Under the pieces are notes generated by a model that saw only the letters and a list, made by a program, of their open reading frames with translations, ran no database searches and was not told the origin of the DNA. This document shows, one piece after another, positions 1 to 9,177 of a stretch of DNA of 20,000 nucleotides (the first letter of the stretch is position 1; each line of letters starts with the position of its first letter). The stretch is from contig CAUJGJ010000114.1 in assembly GCA_963170055.1 (NCBI GenBank), forward strand, positions 130,201 to 150,200, written 5' to 3'. Source of the stretch: Halisarca cf. caerulea. Its lineage: Eukaryota; Porifera; Demospongiae; Chondrillida; Halisarcidae. The position numbers and the translations under genes were made by a program.

Positions 1-116
1 CCTTTATATGTGATCTACTGTTCTCCTTTGAAGGTGATTGAATGATGAAAATCATACTGACAAAATTACAGTTCCTCTTTCTATCTTTTATAATTGTGCT
101 TGTCCATTCAACTTCC

Positions 117-296
117 TTAATTTCTTTTATCTTCTTCATTTCTGATCATCCAAGGCACCCAGGCTTTGGTCCAACCCCCTTTCAGCCATGCTACCTGAAT
201 GTGATCATCATCAATGACGGTTTCGGTGATGCAGGGTGGTTTGTACCCAATCACATGTGCAGCCACTAGAGTCCAATGTCCATTGAAGAGGTGTCC
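117..296 (-). pseudogene. Possible coding remnant (59 codons) rich in Trp
   Basis: Read on the minus strand, this stretch is open from just below a TGA (297-299) to a TAA at 117-119. It translates to protein-like sequence with segments such as VAAHVIGYKPP and VAWLKGGWTKAWVPW. The plus-strand reading of the same DNA (from an ATG at 42) is dominated by hydrophobic residues encoded by T-rich DNA and looks less like protein. There is no start codon, and the frame upstream of 297 is full of stops, so this would be a fragment of a transposon-type protein or a terminal exon. I do not recognise the family. The stretch is absent from the second duplication unit, whose similarity starts only at about 475, so it is either an insertion or the ancestral flank. 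Confidence 0.3.
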
Positions 297-884
297 TCAA
301 CACCAACAACGCTACTCTTTGGTCCTATTATCACCTATAGTGACAAAGGAATGAAGAAATATTGTTTGTCAGTACTGAAAAAATGGAAGATTGTACTACT
401 GACTTATGAGGACCACAAATCTGTGGTCACACTCTGTATACTATTAGAGACAACTGCGTTCTTGTCCACAAATTTGTCCTTTTGTCAATGAGTTGTATTT
501 CACGTTTTCATGGTAACAGCACTAATTTCCACAAGGGCACTGTAAATAGAGAACCTATACACATTAACCTTATAATATGTATTTATATACAATAGTATCA
601 CTATATTTAGATAATAATTTATTATATGCAGGTGGTGACTACAAGTTTGGAACTCACTAAATTAACAAGATTTGATGCAGTCTACAAATTTGCGGCCTAT
701 CAAGGGACTTGTGTTTACTAATTTATGCCCTTTGAAGGGATTTGTGAACATAAATTTGTGATCCATATTGAAAGGATCGATTCATTAAGTTTACAACTTT
801 GGGACCCATATTTATATAAAAGGAGCTCAGTCCCCATAAGTATTATTCTTAGTGACTTACACCAATATTATTGATCTCATACAG

Positions 885-1007
885 GTACGTGCCTCTGCCA
901 GCATTGTGCCAAAAACAGGAAGGAATGTCTTTCTACTTGGAGCTGAAGAGGAAATATACACTGAGATGCAATCCACAGTTCTTGCATCTCAAGTTGCCGA
1001 ACCCTAA
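885..1007 (+). CDS. Candidate 3'-terminal coding exon, 40 residues, unknown gene
   Basis: After a CAG acceptor at 882-884 the sequence is open for 40 codons and ends in TAA at 1005-1007. The residues look like genuine protein: VRASASIVPKTGRNVFLLGA, then EEEIYTEMQSTVLASQVAEP. No upstream ATG fits, so it would be the last exon of a gene whose earlier exons lie outside or were lost. In the second unit only the last third survives (around 14061-14100), and the stop is replaced by read-through into unrelated sequence, so that copy is broken. A second frame from the same acceptor gives a short Cys-rich peptide ending at a TGA about 57 nt in. That frame matches the phase of the candidate exon at 13626-13817 and is an alternative. 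Function unknown. Confidence 0.4.
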   Translation, partial: VRASASIVPKTGRNVFLLGAEEEIYTEMQSTVLASQVAEP

Positions 1008-1171
1008 TACCTTTCATTGACAATATACATTTATTACTCTGTTCTATTATAATTATAACTTGTGATATTCACCTTGTATAATATTGTGGAGATCAACAAC
1101 AGTTAGATACAGAGTAAACTAAAACCTTTATTTTTACGCCTCAGTGTTGATGGTTCTTGGTATTGCTGCAT

Positions 1172-1199
1172 ATTATATATATATATATATATATATATA
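1172..1199. repeat. (AT)n microsatellite
   Basis: About 14 units of AT. The second duplication unit lacks it at the equivalent place (about 14270), so it expanded after duplication. Confidence 0.9.
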
Positions 1200-2348
1200 G
1201 TATTGAAAATGGCTACTATTAATACTGGTACATAAGTCTTAGAGTTAAAAATGACTGAATATTCATGCACTGGATTTCAACTCAATTAAGACATTTGATC
1301 AATCATCCCAAGAGAAGGACATTCATTTCCAAGAAGTTGTTTAATATTTATTGTTGCTCCTCGATCATTATATTTTCTTAGTATTTGGGGTAATTGTACG
1401 GTAGACACATCTCTTCCTTTTGGTGTCCTCAACTTTACCCTAGGACAAGCACAGCCTGGTCTGCAAATGGAATGCAGATTGGGTTTGGCCTTTCATGGGT
1501 TCCTGTACACATTGCACAGCAAACAGATGGAGCAGTCTAAACAAGGACGGTATAATGTATATTATGTACATTAGGTATTGACATGCAAATTATATATACT
1601 AGCTAGAAAGTACAATAGTATACTCATATTGATGGTATTGTGCACAACTTATACATATTTATTATATTATATATGAAGTGCAAAACAATTATGAACAAAT
1701 GATGACTGAAGATAAAAAGTCTCATTAAAAGTTTCTAGAATCATAATTAATTTAATCAAGTAATTATATGAAAAAATAATTTGTTTTGCTGCCAGTGAGT
1801 CTACACACCTGTTGGTTAGATTTACTGGAATAAACATTCCCATGGATTTACTTTGAAGTTTAGAAAGGTTTCTTAATATGCAGGTGAGAAATACACATTA
1901 CCAAATGAGCACAACAATTTAATGAATGAATAACGTAACAAATGACAATACATTGACAATTTGTTCACCACAAACATACGAGATGCATTCCTTATCTTAG
2001 GTTTGGGCCATAGCACCTGGCAATACCGCACCTTTCTGTCTTCTGTTTTTGTCTGCAAGAAGGAGAACGTGAGCAAGCTAACCCAACTTTGTCTGGCACA
2101 TTCACTAACACCTGTAGCCATAATAATGTTGACTGAACCACAGCTTGTATTCCAGACCATGTTCCAGACTATTACTGTGAATTAGAACTGAGTTGTATAT
2201 ATTGAAGACATGGAGACATATGGGAATGTGTAATGAAGTGTACTATTAGCAAAAATGCACCTGACATATAGCAGTATATATGGCTGCAATAATATTATTA
2301 TATATACTTATAGAAACTCAGCTATGCATGTATATAAAATGGTATAAT

Positions 2349-2350
2349 AT

Positions 2351-2448
<98 letters not shown>
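2349..2448. repeat. (TA)n microsatellite, about 100 bp
   Basis: Nearly pure TA with a few C/G interruptions. It ends exactly where the truncated retroelement copy (2449-2711) starts, so it looks like the insertion target or a product of the insertion. Confidence 0.95.
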
Positions 2449-2449
<1 letters not shown>

Positions 2450-2711
2450 CTGATAAGGCTGCAGCAGCAAAGCGCCGCCTGTACAGTGAGCTGTGCTCGT
2501 CCCATCACTTTGTCCCAGTGGCGGTCGAGTCCACAGGTGTTTAAATTTTTGGGCAGGATGCCGCTGCATTTTTCAAAGATCTGGGTAATCGCACTAGGGC
2601 GCACACTGGTGACCCACTCTCCTATTTGAAATTGTGCAACAAATAAGTGTGATTATTCAACGATATAATTGCATGACCATCCTTGGCACTTGCCGTAAAG
2701 CATCTCTGTGA
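2449..2711 (+). pseudogene. 5'-truncated RLE-type non-LTR retrotransposon, endonuclease C-terminus
   Basis: Plus-strand translation from 2449 begins ADKAAAAKRRLYSEL and continues HHFVPVAVESTGV. After a small frameshift near 2540 it reads FGQDAAAFFKDL and GDPLSYLKLCN, and after a second break at the TAA near 2643 it reads IIQRYNCMTILGTC, ending in TGA at 2709-2711. These segments align in order with the last 80 or so residues of the intact minus-strand element next door (KREVYKEL, FTPVAFESTGVFGKDA, QLSYLKLC, CIQNFNCASILGC). It is therefore a dead fragment of a related but clearly diverged subfamily. Truncation begins directly at the (TA)n run, as expected of incomplete target-primed reverse transcription. 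The roughly 75 bases after the stop are probably its 3' UTR, and (TA)n resumes at about 2787. Confidence 0.85.
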
Positions 2712-2786
2712 TTAACTATAAACTATGTATGATATTGTTGTCTGCCTTTTTCTTTAGCCCATGTGTGTACTTATGCGTAATAATTA

Positions 2787-2954
<168 letters not shown>

Positions 2955-3067
2955 TTTTTTACATATTATTATTATTATTTCCAATGATTAAATATACATG
3001 GTAAAAGCAAAAGAAAACAGAAAACAAAAGAACAGGCAACCAGACAAAAAAACTTAAAGAAAGGTCA

Positions 3068-6000
3068 TTATACATGTGAGCAACCAAGAATTGAAGCACA
3101 ATTAAAGTTTTGGATACAGATACTTAATCGTTGACAAAGTTTCAGGTAAGACAATTGATCATGAGTAATCAATCTGGAACGGTGAGCAATATCTTTAATT
3201 AGTGTAAGGGCATCCTTCCCAAACACACCTGTAGACTCGAAGGCTACTGGAGTGAAGATGTGGTTTACGGACAACTCCTTGTAAACCTCCCGCTTCCTCC
3301 TGGCAGCACGCTCAGCCACCAAACCTGCAGCAGAGGCTGACAGAGCAATGTAGCTGGGTGCAAATGAGTCCCAAACTGTAGCATCCCACACCAAGGGACG
3401 GCCATTTGCCCAAGGAATTATGGTAAGGCCATCGGGTCGTTTGTTGTCGGAACGGACAAGGCCCTGTGGTTCGAGGATGGAGGGGATATGAGCTGAAGCC
3501 AGGGCTTGCTTGATGATAGTGTTCAACCCATTGTGTCGTGGAATTCTGCCCTTACTTTGGCGACAGCTTAGACCATGGGTCCCCAGGACATCTACAGGCT
3601 TTCCACAAAGAGAGCAGCTGTGAGGAGCACACAGGGGAGCCCCCAAACGCAGGCCAACTGCAATGCGGATAGATTCATTAGCCATCTTCAGGCCAAGGGC
3701 AGACACAGGAGGTGCTGTTAGCCAAGCCCCAGACTCCTTTTGACAGGACGCATGGAGGCGGGCCAAGGCAGCAGGGCTGTCTGAATTAATAGCAAGAAGT
3801 GAGGAGAATTGGCCATCAACAATAGGAGTGTCCCAGGCTTTCTGTTTGGAGACTGATCCTCCTGAGGGTGGATCTACAGTATTGATTGTAAGGCTCTTCC
3901 ATTGAACAACTGCAGCTTCTGAGGAGGGGGATGGCCACACAGGGGCAAAATGAGGTGGAAGAATAGCCTGAGAAAGAGAGGCACTGCCCGCAGCAGAAGC
4001 CAGAAAGGCAGAGGGTGCCAGCAGAACAGCACCTCTAATTCCCAAGCCCCCTGAGTTGATGGGGAGGGAGGCTTGAAGCCACCCATGCTCAGATAGCTGA
4101 ATGTTACAAATAGACTCCAGTGGAGACTTCTGGACAGAGTCAAAAGATGCGAGTAAAGGAGAGAGAAAACTGGGGGCTGTACGAAGAACGTAGAGCACTT
4201 TTGGCATTGATAGAGCATTGCGCAAAAGGCAGATGGCATCATGTGCCTGCAAAAGCTTCAACATATCCCCCAGGTTTCTAAGGTGGCTGATCTTTGACTC
4301 CCAGGCCTCATTCAATGCCTCTAGTCCCCCTATAGGAGATCCGAGAAGGGTGGCAAGGGAGGGATCTGTCGGATGGAGATTAGGTGACATTGACAGCATC
4401 TCCTGCTTGGTAGTCTCATCCACGCAAATGATTTCACTTTTGCTGTGGTTGAGGAAGAGATTCAACTCCCTGGCTGTTCTTTCCAAATAAAGGAAGTCGG
4501 ATTTTACCTCCTCCACTGAGCCACCTAAAGTGCCATCATCAAGATAAAATACCTTGAACTCTGACTTAAGGTTGACGATTAGATCATGGATTGTCAAGCA
4601 GAAGAGTAAAGGGCCGAGAGGGTCGCCCTGCTGTACTCCTTCTGATGACTTAATGGTGTGGCTTCCAAAGAACAAAAGGGAGGGATCTCGGTAAGCAGAA
4701 AAAGCCAGGGGAAAGAGCCGAGGTGCCTTATCCAAGGTGGCAAGGAGCATTTTGTCGCGGCGAATGCAGTTGAAGGCGTTGCAAAAATCCAACTTTAACA
4801 GCAGTTGACCTTCATCCAACTTAGATAAATAAGCTCGTCCAGCATGAACAGCTGCCTCGGCTCCCATAGAGGTACCAAAGCCTACTTGCAAAGGGGAGAG
4901 AAAGGAGCTCATGTCTTCGGAAAGGAATGCACAGGCACATTTTCCAACAAGGCGACGGAGAGTACAACCGATGGCAATGGGCCTGATGCTACCATCCTTC
5001 TTGTTTAATCCAATTAAATTGGCTCCAAAGAAATAAGGACGAGCACAGGTTGGAACATCCCCTGATAGTACCAGGTTGACAAAAGAAGTCAGAGAATCAA
5101 TGAAATGACTGGAACCTTCTCTGAGAGAGTAGGTGCACAAATCCTTCAGGTGTTGAGGTCGAACACCATCGGGACCACCTGCAGACCCAGCTGGGAAGGA
5201 GAAGACAGCTTTGATGATAGACTGAGCTGGCAAGACAAAAGGGGCATCGGGAGCTTGAGGAGGGGGAAAAGCAGACTCAGGATGGGAAGGTGGATGCCTC
5301 TCCTGAAGCAGACCAAGGGACCTCTCACTGACATCACAAAAGGGTTCAGAGGAAGAGGCAATCCGGACTGCTCCTCTGAAATCCCCTTCTTCCAACTTTT
5401 CAGATACTTTGGTAGCAAGAGAGCTACGGGGTTTAGCCCCAATCCTACTTGGCCTCAATACATTGCCTTGTGAAGAGCTGTCAACTTCTTCCTGGATTAA
5501 GAGGTTCACCTGTGCAGCCAAACTTCTCCTGTGCCCTCCTCTTTTAGGAGACAGAAAGCAACGTCTGCAGAAGAGGAAGAGTCGATCCCAGGCCTCTCTA
5601 GAGTTGTCCCTGACCACCCCGTCGAGAATGGAAGCGAACTTTGTGGCAGCTAGAGCTCTGGAGCCATTTGGAATTCTCTTAATGATTCTCCCAATGACTG
5701 GTCCAGGATTGATAGCCGATGTAGCTGTGGCAGGAGAGGAAGGGCCAACGCCTACGGGATTGACGATCGGGGAAGCGGGGTGAGGGGATGGAGCGACCGC
5801 TACAGGATCGCGAGGGGCGATGCCTGATCCGAGGCACCGAGACGGTATAGGTCCATGAATCTTTATCTTACCATCGTTGCGAACTGGCATCACCCTTTTA
5901 CATACCGAACAGGGCGCTGAACTTCGGACGTGAGTTGATGACATTGTGAGGACACGATCGGTGATCGTGAAACTTGTACAATCACTAGAATCAGGGATAA

Positions 6001-6091
6001 ACGCTGATCGGGACTTTGACAGACCTTCGAAACGATTGATACACAGGCCGAAATTGAAGATTAATAACAAAATAAATCCAAGCAGCAGCAT
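3068..6091 (-). CDS. Retrotransposon polyprotein: zinc finger, reverse transcriptase, restriction-like endonuclease
   Basis: The 1007-codon ORF is uninterrupted. Residues 61-86 hold a C-x2-C-x14-H-x6-C finger, probably for nucleic-acid binding. The reverse transcriptase spans about 290-620. LLKLDFCNAFN carries one catalytic Asp (435), GVQQGDPLGPLLF (485-497) is the classic non-LTR motif, and FYLDDG (515-520) is the active site with the Asp pair. A CCHC knuckle follows (C826, C829, H839, C843). The PD-(D/E)xK endonuclease then shows RHN (852), RPD (885-887), VWDATV with Asp903, and KREVYKEL (933-940). This is the R2-type order, in which the nuclease nicks the target and the RT primes from the nick. 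Met50 (codon at 5944, MSSTHVRSS) may be the true start, because the first 17 residues are a hydrophobic run that could be translated 5' UTR. An intact frame suggests recent activity. Confidence 0.9.
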   Translation of the reverse strand: MLLLGFILLLIFNFGLCINRFEGLSKSRSAFIPDSSDCTSFTITDRVLTMSSTHVRSSAPCSVCKRVMPVRNDGKIKIHGPIPSRCLGSGIAPRDPVAVAPSPHPASPIVNPVGVGPSSPATATSAINPGPVIGRIIKRIPNGSRALAATKFASILDGVVRDNSREAWDRLFLFCRRCFLSPKRGGHRRSLAAQVNLLIQEEVDSSSQGNVLRPSRIGAKPRSSLATKVSEKLEEGDFRGAVRIASSSEPFCDVSERSLGLLQERHPPSHPESAFPPPQAPDAPFVLPAQSIIKAVFSFPAGSAGGPDGVRPQHLKDLCTYSLREGSSHFIDSLTSFVNLVLSGDVPTCARPYFFGANLIGLNKKDGSIRPIAIGCTLRRLVGKCACAFLSEDMSSFLSPLQVGFGTSMGAEAAVHAGRAYLSKLDEGQLLLKLDFCNAFNCIRRDKMLLATLDKAPRLFPLAFSAYRDPSLLFFGSHTIKSSEGVQQGDPLGPLLFCLTIHDLIVNLKSEFKVFYLDDGTLGGSVEEVKSDFLYLERTARELNLFLNHSKSEIICVDETTKQEMLSMSPNLHPTDPSLATLLGSPIGGLEALNEAWESKISHLRNLGDMLKLLQAHDAICLLRNALSMPKVLYVLRTAPSFLSPLLASFDSVQKSPLESICNIQLSEHGWLQASLPINSGGLGIRGAVLLAPSAFLASAAGSASLSQAILPPHFAPVWPSPSSEAAVVQWKSLTINTVDPPSGGSVSKQKAWDTPIVDGQFSSLLAINSDSPAALARLHASCQKESGAWLTAPPVSALGLKMANESIRIAVGLRLGAPLCAPHSCSLCGKPVDVLGTHGLSCRQSKGRIPRHNGLNTIIKQALASAHIPSILEPQGLVRSDNKRPDGLTIIPWANGRPLVWDATVWDSFAPSYIALSASAAGLVAERAARRKREVYKELSVNHIFTPVAFESTGVFGKDALTLIKDIAHRSRLITHDQLSYLKLCQRLSICIQNFNCASILGCSHV

Positions 6092-6143
6092 TCCTCGAAG
6101 AGATTACTCTTCGCCACGACGATCACTTGTCGGCCATCTTCTT
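6092..6143 (-). promoter_or_regulatory. Retrotransposon 5' UTR with YY1-like site and four-codon upstream ORF
   Basis: The first bases of the element on the minus strand read AAGATGGCCG (6140-6131), matching the core of the YY1 site that lies at the very 5' end of human L1. The ATG inside it (6137) opens a four-codon ORF, Met-Ala-Asp-Lys, closed by TGA at 6125-6123. The sequence match is direct. A role in start-site choice is inferred by analogy with L1. Confidence 0.45.
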
Positions 6144-6172
6144 AATATATATATCTATATATATATATAAAC
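6144..6172. repeat. (TA)n tract flanking the retroelement 5' end
   Basis: Short TA run with one TC interruption, directly abutting the 5' boundary of the minus-strand element and so matching the TA context at its 3' end. Confidence 0.9.
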
Positions 6173-6214
6173 TTATATACAGTGGTCATGCATACAAGCT
6201 GTACGCTGTACATG

Positions 6215-6216
<2 letters not shown>

Positions 6217-6265
<49 letters not shown>

Positions 6266-6285
6266 ATACACACACACACACACGT

Positions 6286-6347
<62 letters not shown>

Positions 6348-6383
6348 ATACACACATACACACACACACACACATACACACAC

Positions 6384-6447
<64 letters not shown>
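6217..6447. repeat. (CA)n microsatellite, about 230 bp
   Basis: CA repeat broken by CATACA and ACGTGCA units. The long open frames across it in all phases encode only Thr-His or Val-Cys repeats and are not genes. From here to 7020 I see no gene: only short C runs at about 6610 and 6780, and low-complexity ATGCATGC-rich sequence. Confidence 0.95.
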
Positions 6448-6451
<4 letters not shown>

Positions 6452-7020
6452 ATGCACACATGCACACAAATGTATGCACATGTATACACACGGGCACTCA
6501 TTTTATTGCTATAGAGAAGGCCCTACTTAAATGTCAAAATCAGCCTTGAATTGTCTAAAAGAGTCTCAAATGCAACAGTATAAAAGCTAAAAACTTGAAT
6601 TTTCCCTGGGACCCCCCCCTAGTTCTGCACATATATATACCCCTGCACTCCACATGCATTTCTGCATGCACCTCTTACTGCACTGCATGCATATGTATTT
6701 AGTAGATGTGTAGAATTTAATACCACATATACATACATGTCCCAGCTCTCCTACTCTACTTTGTAATACCCCAACCCACCCCCCCCCCCCATCACCCTAC
6801 TATATAATACATACAATACAAGCATCAAATCTACATGCATAACTTGCACGGCAGTCATTTATTGGAATACTCAAACTTCCCCCCAAAATTTATATCCTAG
6901 ATAGAATCCTGATAGGTAGAGTAACCTAAGGCAAATTGAGCATTTTGCCATATCTGCTGTTTTCAGCCCCTATTTTAGTTTCATTACGAATTCCGGAGGT
7001 GTTACGCTCTATTCATATAT

Positions 7021-7037
7021 ACATATTATATATATAT

Positions 7038-7092
<55 letters not shown>
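7021..7092. repeat. (TA)n microsatellite
   Basis: TA run of about 70 bases ending where the first MITE-like element starts. TA is the usual target of Tc1/mariner/pogo elements. Confidence 0.9.
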
Positions 7093-7094
7093 CA

Positions 7095-7272
7095 CAGTGG
7101 AAACTCTCTAAACCGAACCCTCTGTATTCTGAAACCCTCTCTAAACTGGACATGTTTTCAAGTCCTGCTCTCTATATTTGCTGTACATACAGAACCTCTC
7201 TAATCCGGAAACCTCTCTAAACTGAACCATTTCTTTGGTCCCAAGGGTGTTCGGTTTAGAGAAGTTACACTG
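7095..7272. mobile_element. MITE-like element, pogo/Tigger type, 178 bp
   Basis: The left end CAGTGGAAACTCTCTAAACC and the reverse complement of the right end, CAGTGTAACTTCTCTAAACC, form near-perfect terminal inverted repeats that continue into CGAAC. The interior has further copies of the ACCTCTCTAA motif. The right flank is TATA, and the left flank is CA after TA, so the TA duplication is imperfect. There is no coding capacity. CAGT termini, TA targets and short repeated subterminal motifs are typical of pogo/Tigger-derived non-autonomous elements. The right end (CCCAAGGGTGTTCGG) resembles that of the element at 7787-8194. Confidence 0.7.
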
Positions 7273-7630
7273 TATACGCAACAGGAAGTAGGCAAATAAA
7301 AATGGCTGCTGAAAGGAAAGAAGATTAAACCAGCAGCGGTATCAGGTTTATGAAGTGTTTTATCCTTCAGCTTTGTAATTTTCGCCTTTGTTACAACTGT
7401 GGAGAAAATTTGCTTCATTTTGGCAGGGTTTCAGCCACGGTTTTCTCTGTCAGGATAAAAACATGGCTAAAACTGCCAAAATTATAACATATTTTGAAAC
7501 TGCCAAAAATTGTAACATATTTGCAAATAATTCAGGACGGGGGAGGTAGCCCCACGGGATTTTTACCCAAATTACTTGTTCACAAATATTGCCTTTGTTT
7601 CAAAGTTCTGAGGCTTAAGGTTGGCCCTGG

Positions 7631-7677
<47 letters not shown>

Positions 7678-7786
7678 ATACAGGAATGAGTTATACGAAT
7701 GGTTTTGAGAACAATTTTCAACTTTTCAATTGTTTTCAAAACAATTGTTCAGTATGTTGTTCTATGAATGTTCAGCTGTGCAATTA
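7273..7786. other. Non-coding interval with composite (TA)n(TG)n microsatellite
   Basis: No gene seen. It contains a composite microsatellite (TA at about 7632-7655 followed by TG to 7677) and a short direct repeat, AAACTGCCAAAA, at about 7468 and 7498. The 126-codon open frame from 7494 crosses the microsatellite and runs into the next element, so I do not treat it as a gene. Confidence 0.6.
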
Positions 7787-8194
7787 CAGTACATCCTCAC
7801 TTATCCGGACCTCGATTATCCGGATCCTCGATTATCCGGATCCTCAGACTGGGCTATGTGGGTGGTTCACATAGGTGTAAACTTTGGGTAAGCTTCACTA
7901 ATTGTTATCACAACTGATTAGTATGTGTCAAATCTAACAGTTACCTCACACCTACCAATGAAAAAATGGCGACTGGAACAGACCCAAACCTCTAGGAAAG
8001 CTAAGCGAAATAGGAAAAGCGGTCAATGATTGAAGAACTGAAATCATGTACAGGAAGATATGTATGACTGGGAATTGGAATAATCATTAAATAATAATAT
8101 AATTTCTATATTTCACTTATCCGGATTTTTCACTTATCCGAACCAAAATAAAACTTGTTTGCCCAAGGGGGTTCGGATAAGTGAGGATGCACTG
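7787..8194. mobile_element. MITE-like or decayed pogo/Tigger element, 408 bp, with TA target duplication
   Basis: Terminal inverted repeats CAGTACATCCTCACTTATCC (left) and CAGTGCATCCTCACTTATCC (reverse complement of right) differ at one base and are flanked by TA on each side (7785-7786, 8195-8196). Subterminal copies of TTATCCGGA occur twice more on the left and twice on the right. Residual interior sequence at about 8017-8050 reads KRSMIEELKS in one frame, which could be a scrap of a transposase N-terminus, but this is weak. The ends and target site fit pogo/Tigger elements. Confidence 0.85.
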
Positions 8195-8760
8195 TACACC
8201 TGAATGCTTTGCAAGTGATTTGAGTGTGTGGGGCACCGGGCAGCTCCCACGAGTTTTCAACTCGAATTATTACTTGTTTCACTCTGACAAAACGAAACTA
8301 GGTATACGCACAAGGTATGTACCACAATAATCAAACAAATAGTGACTATTAATCACCAATAAGTGGCTTGATCCACTGAATTTGGACTCTGACTAAAACT
8401 ATAGCTATCAAAGCAGTTTCTTGTGTGGAAGTAGTGCAGTGTGTGTTCACACTTTGGTTATATAGCTTTTGTATATATATGTTGCACAAATGTTTTCACC
8501 TTGTTCATAGACACTCTATACTACGTTACCTAGTGTAGAGTGTCTATCTATGCCTTGGTACAGTCATGTAAGGCCATGTCTGACCAAATGTTGCATTGAT
8601 CTCACATATTATCAGTACAAGTGTGAAGAGGTATAATCTGGTATGTTGTAGAAATATATCAATGAAAACTGGCATGCAATATGGTTCATTATTTGTTTGT
8701 TACTGCTCCTATACTGAGTCTTGAGTCCTATGTACTTATGTGTATCCCTTGGCTATACAG

Positions 8761-8843
8761 GAAACCCAGCAAATGTGTTGCAGCTGAGGCTGATGGCACC
8801 ATTGAATATTGACAACATTCTTGTGTGGGCTGTAAACATTTAG
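8761..8843 (+). CDS. Conserved 83-nt terminal exon of an unidentified gene, copy 1
   Basis: It begins directly after a CAG acceptor (8758-8760) with two bases completing a codon, then 26 codons and TAG at 8841-8843. The peptide ends LQLRLMAPLNIDNILVWAVN plus Ile. The paralogous exon at 18397-18479 has the same length, acceptor position, phase and stop position. In the conserved part its differences are conservative (Ala to Val twice) or synonymous. The retained frame in both units supports real coding. Earlier exons are not identified, and the exon at 885-1007 or that at 13626-13817 could belong to the same gene family. It ends about 210 bp before the TATA box of the secreted-protein gene. 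Confidence 0.5.
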
Positions 8844-9025
8844 TTCAGATTGGCAGACAAATTAAAGGGTGATAAGTGTAACATGTTGTGATCAATGTGA
8901 TGTCATGCTGCAAGTGCTATCTGTTTACATGTATCCTAATATTCATGTATTAAGTAAGCTATGTACATTGTACATATTATGTAATATAATATGTATAATA
9001 TATATTTATTTCATGTGCCCGTAAT

Positions 9026-9085
9026 CCAATATAAACTAAGAGAGGATTTGCTATATAAGAGCTTTAGTGTTCAGTTGTCATCAGC
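9026..9085 (+). promoter_or_regulatory. CCAAT/TATA promoter of secreted-protein gene copy 1
   Basis: CCAAT at 9026-9030, TATATAAG at 9052-9059, and a TCAGCAG initiator-like site with its A at 9083, 31 bases after the first T of the TATA box. The same three elements with the same TATA-to-initiator spacing occur before copy 2 (18675-18734). The 5' UTR would be about 95 nt. Confidence 0.65.
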
Positions 9086-9177
9086 AGAGGCAGTAAACTA
9101 CAGACCAATCCCAAGAGACCAATAAGTTGACTGAACTGCGAGGAATTGAGAACAGTGTACTGCTTGGTTACCACAAG

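Larger units (their letters stand above)
478..2300 (+). repeat. Tandem duplication unit 1, left part (pairs with 13843-15335)
   Basis: Many anchors match in the same order and orientation in 13843-15335. Examples are CTTTTGTCAATGAGTTGTAT (about 478 and 13841), CTTGCATCTCAAGTTGCCGA (981 and 14081), the CAGATTGGGTTTGGCCTTT block (about 1472 and 14514) and ATGCACCTGACA/TATAGCAGTA (about 2254 and 15310). Divergence is substantial, with many indels, so this is an old duplication. Similarity to the second unit stops at about 2300, where (TA)n and retroelements follow. In the ancestral arrangement the next sequence was 8282 onward, as shown by the uninterrupted junction preserved at 17940-17970. Apart from the exon at 885-1007 I see no convincing gene in this stretch, which looks intronic or intergenic. 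Confidence 0.85.

Noticed and set aside
42..269. 75-codon plus-strand ORF with an apparent signal peptide
   Set aside because: The hydrophobic start comes from T-rich DNA, and the minus strand of the same stretch looks more like protein.
2035..2090. Minus-strand acceptor with a strong pyrimidine tract and a possible 36-nt micro-exon (KTEDRKVRYC), partly kept in unit 2 near 15060
   Set aside because: The donor is weak, the unit 2 copy has a stop at the same place, and no neighbouring exon was found.
3874..5783. Several 90-126 codon frames on both strands inside the retrotransposon
   Set aside because: They are shadows of the 1007-codon ORF, which carries all the recognisable motifs.
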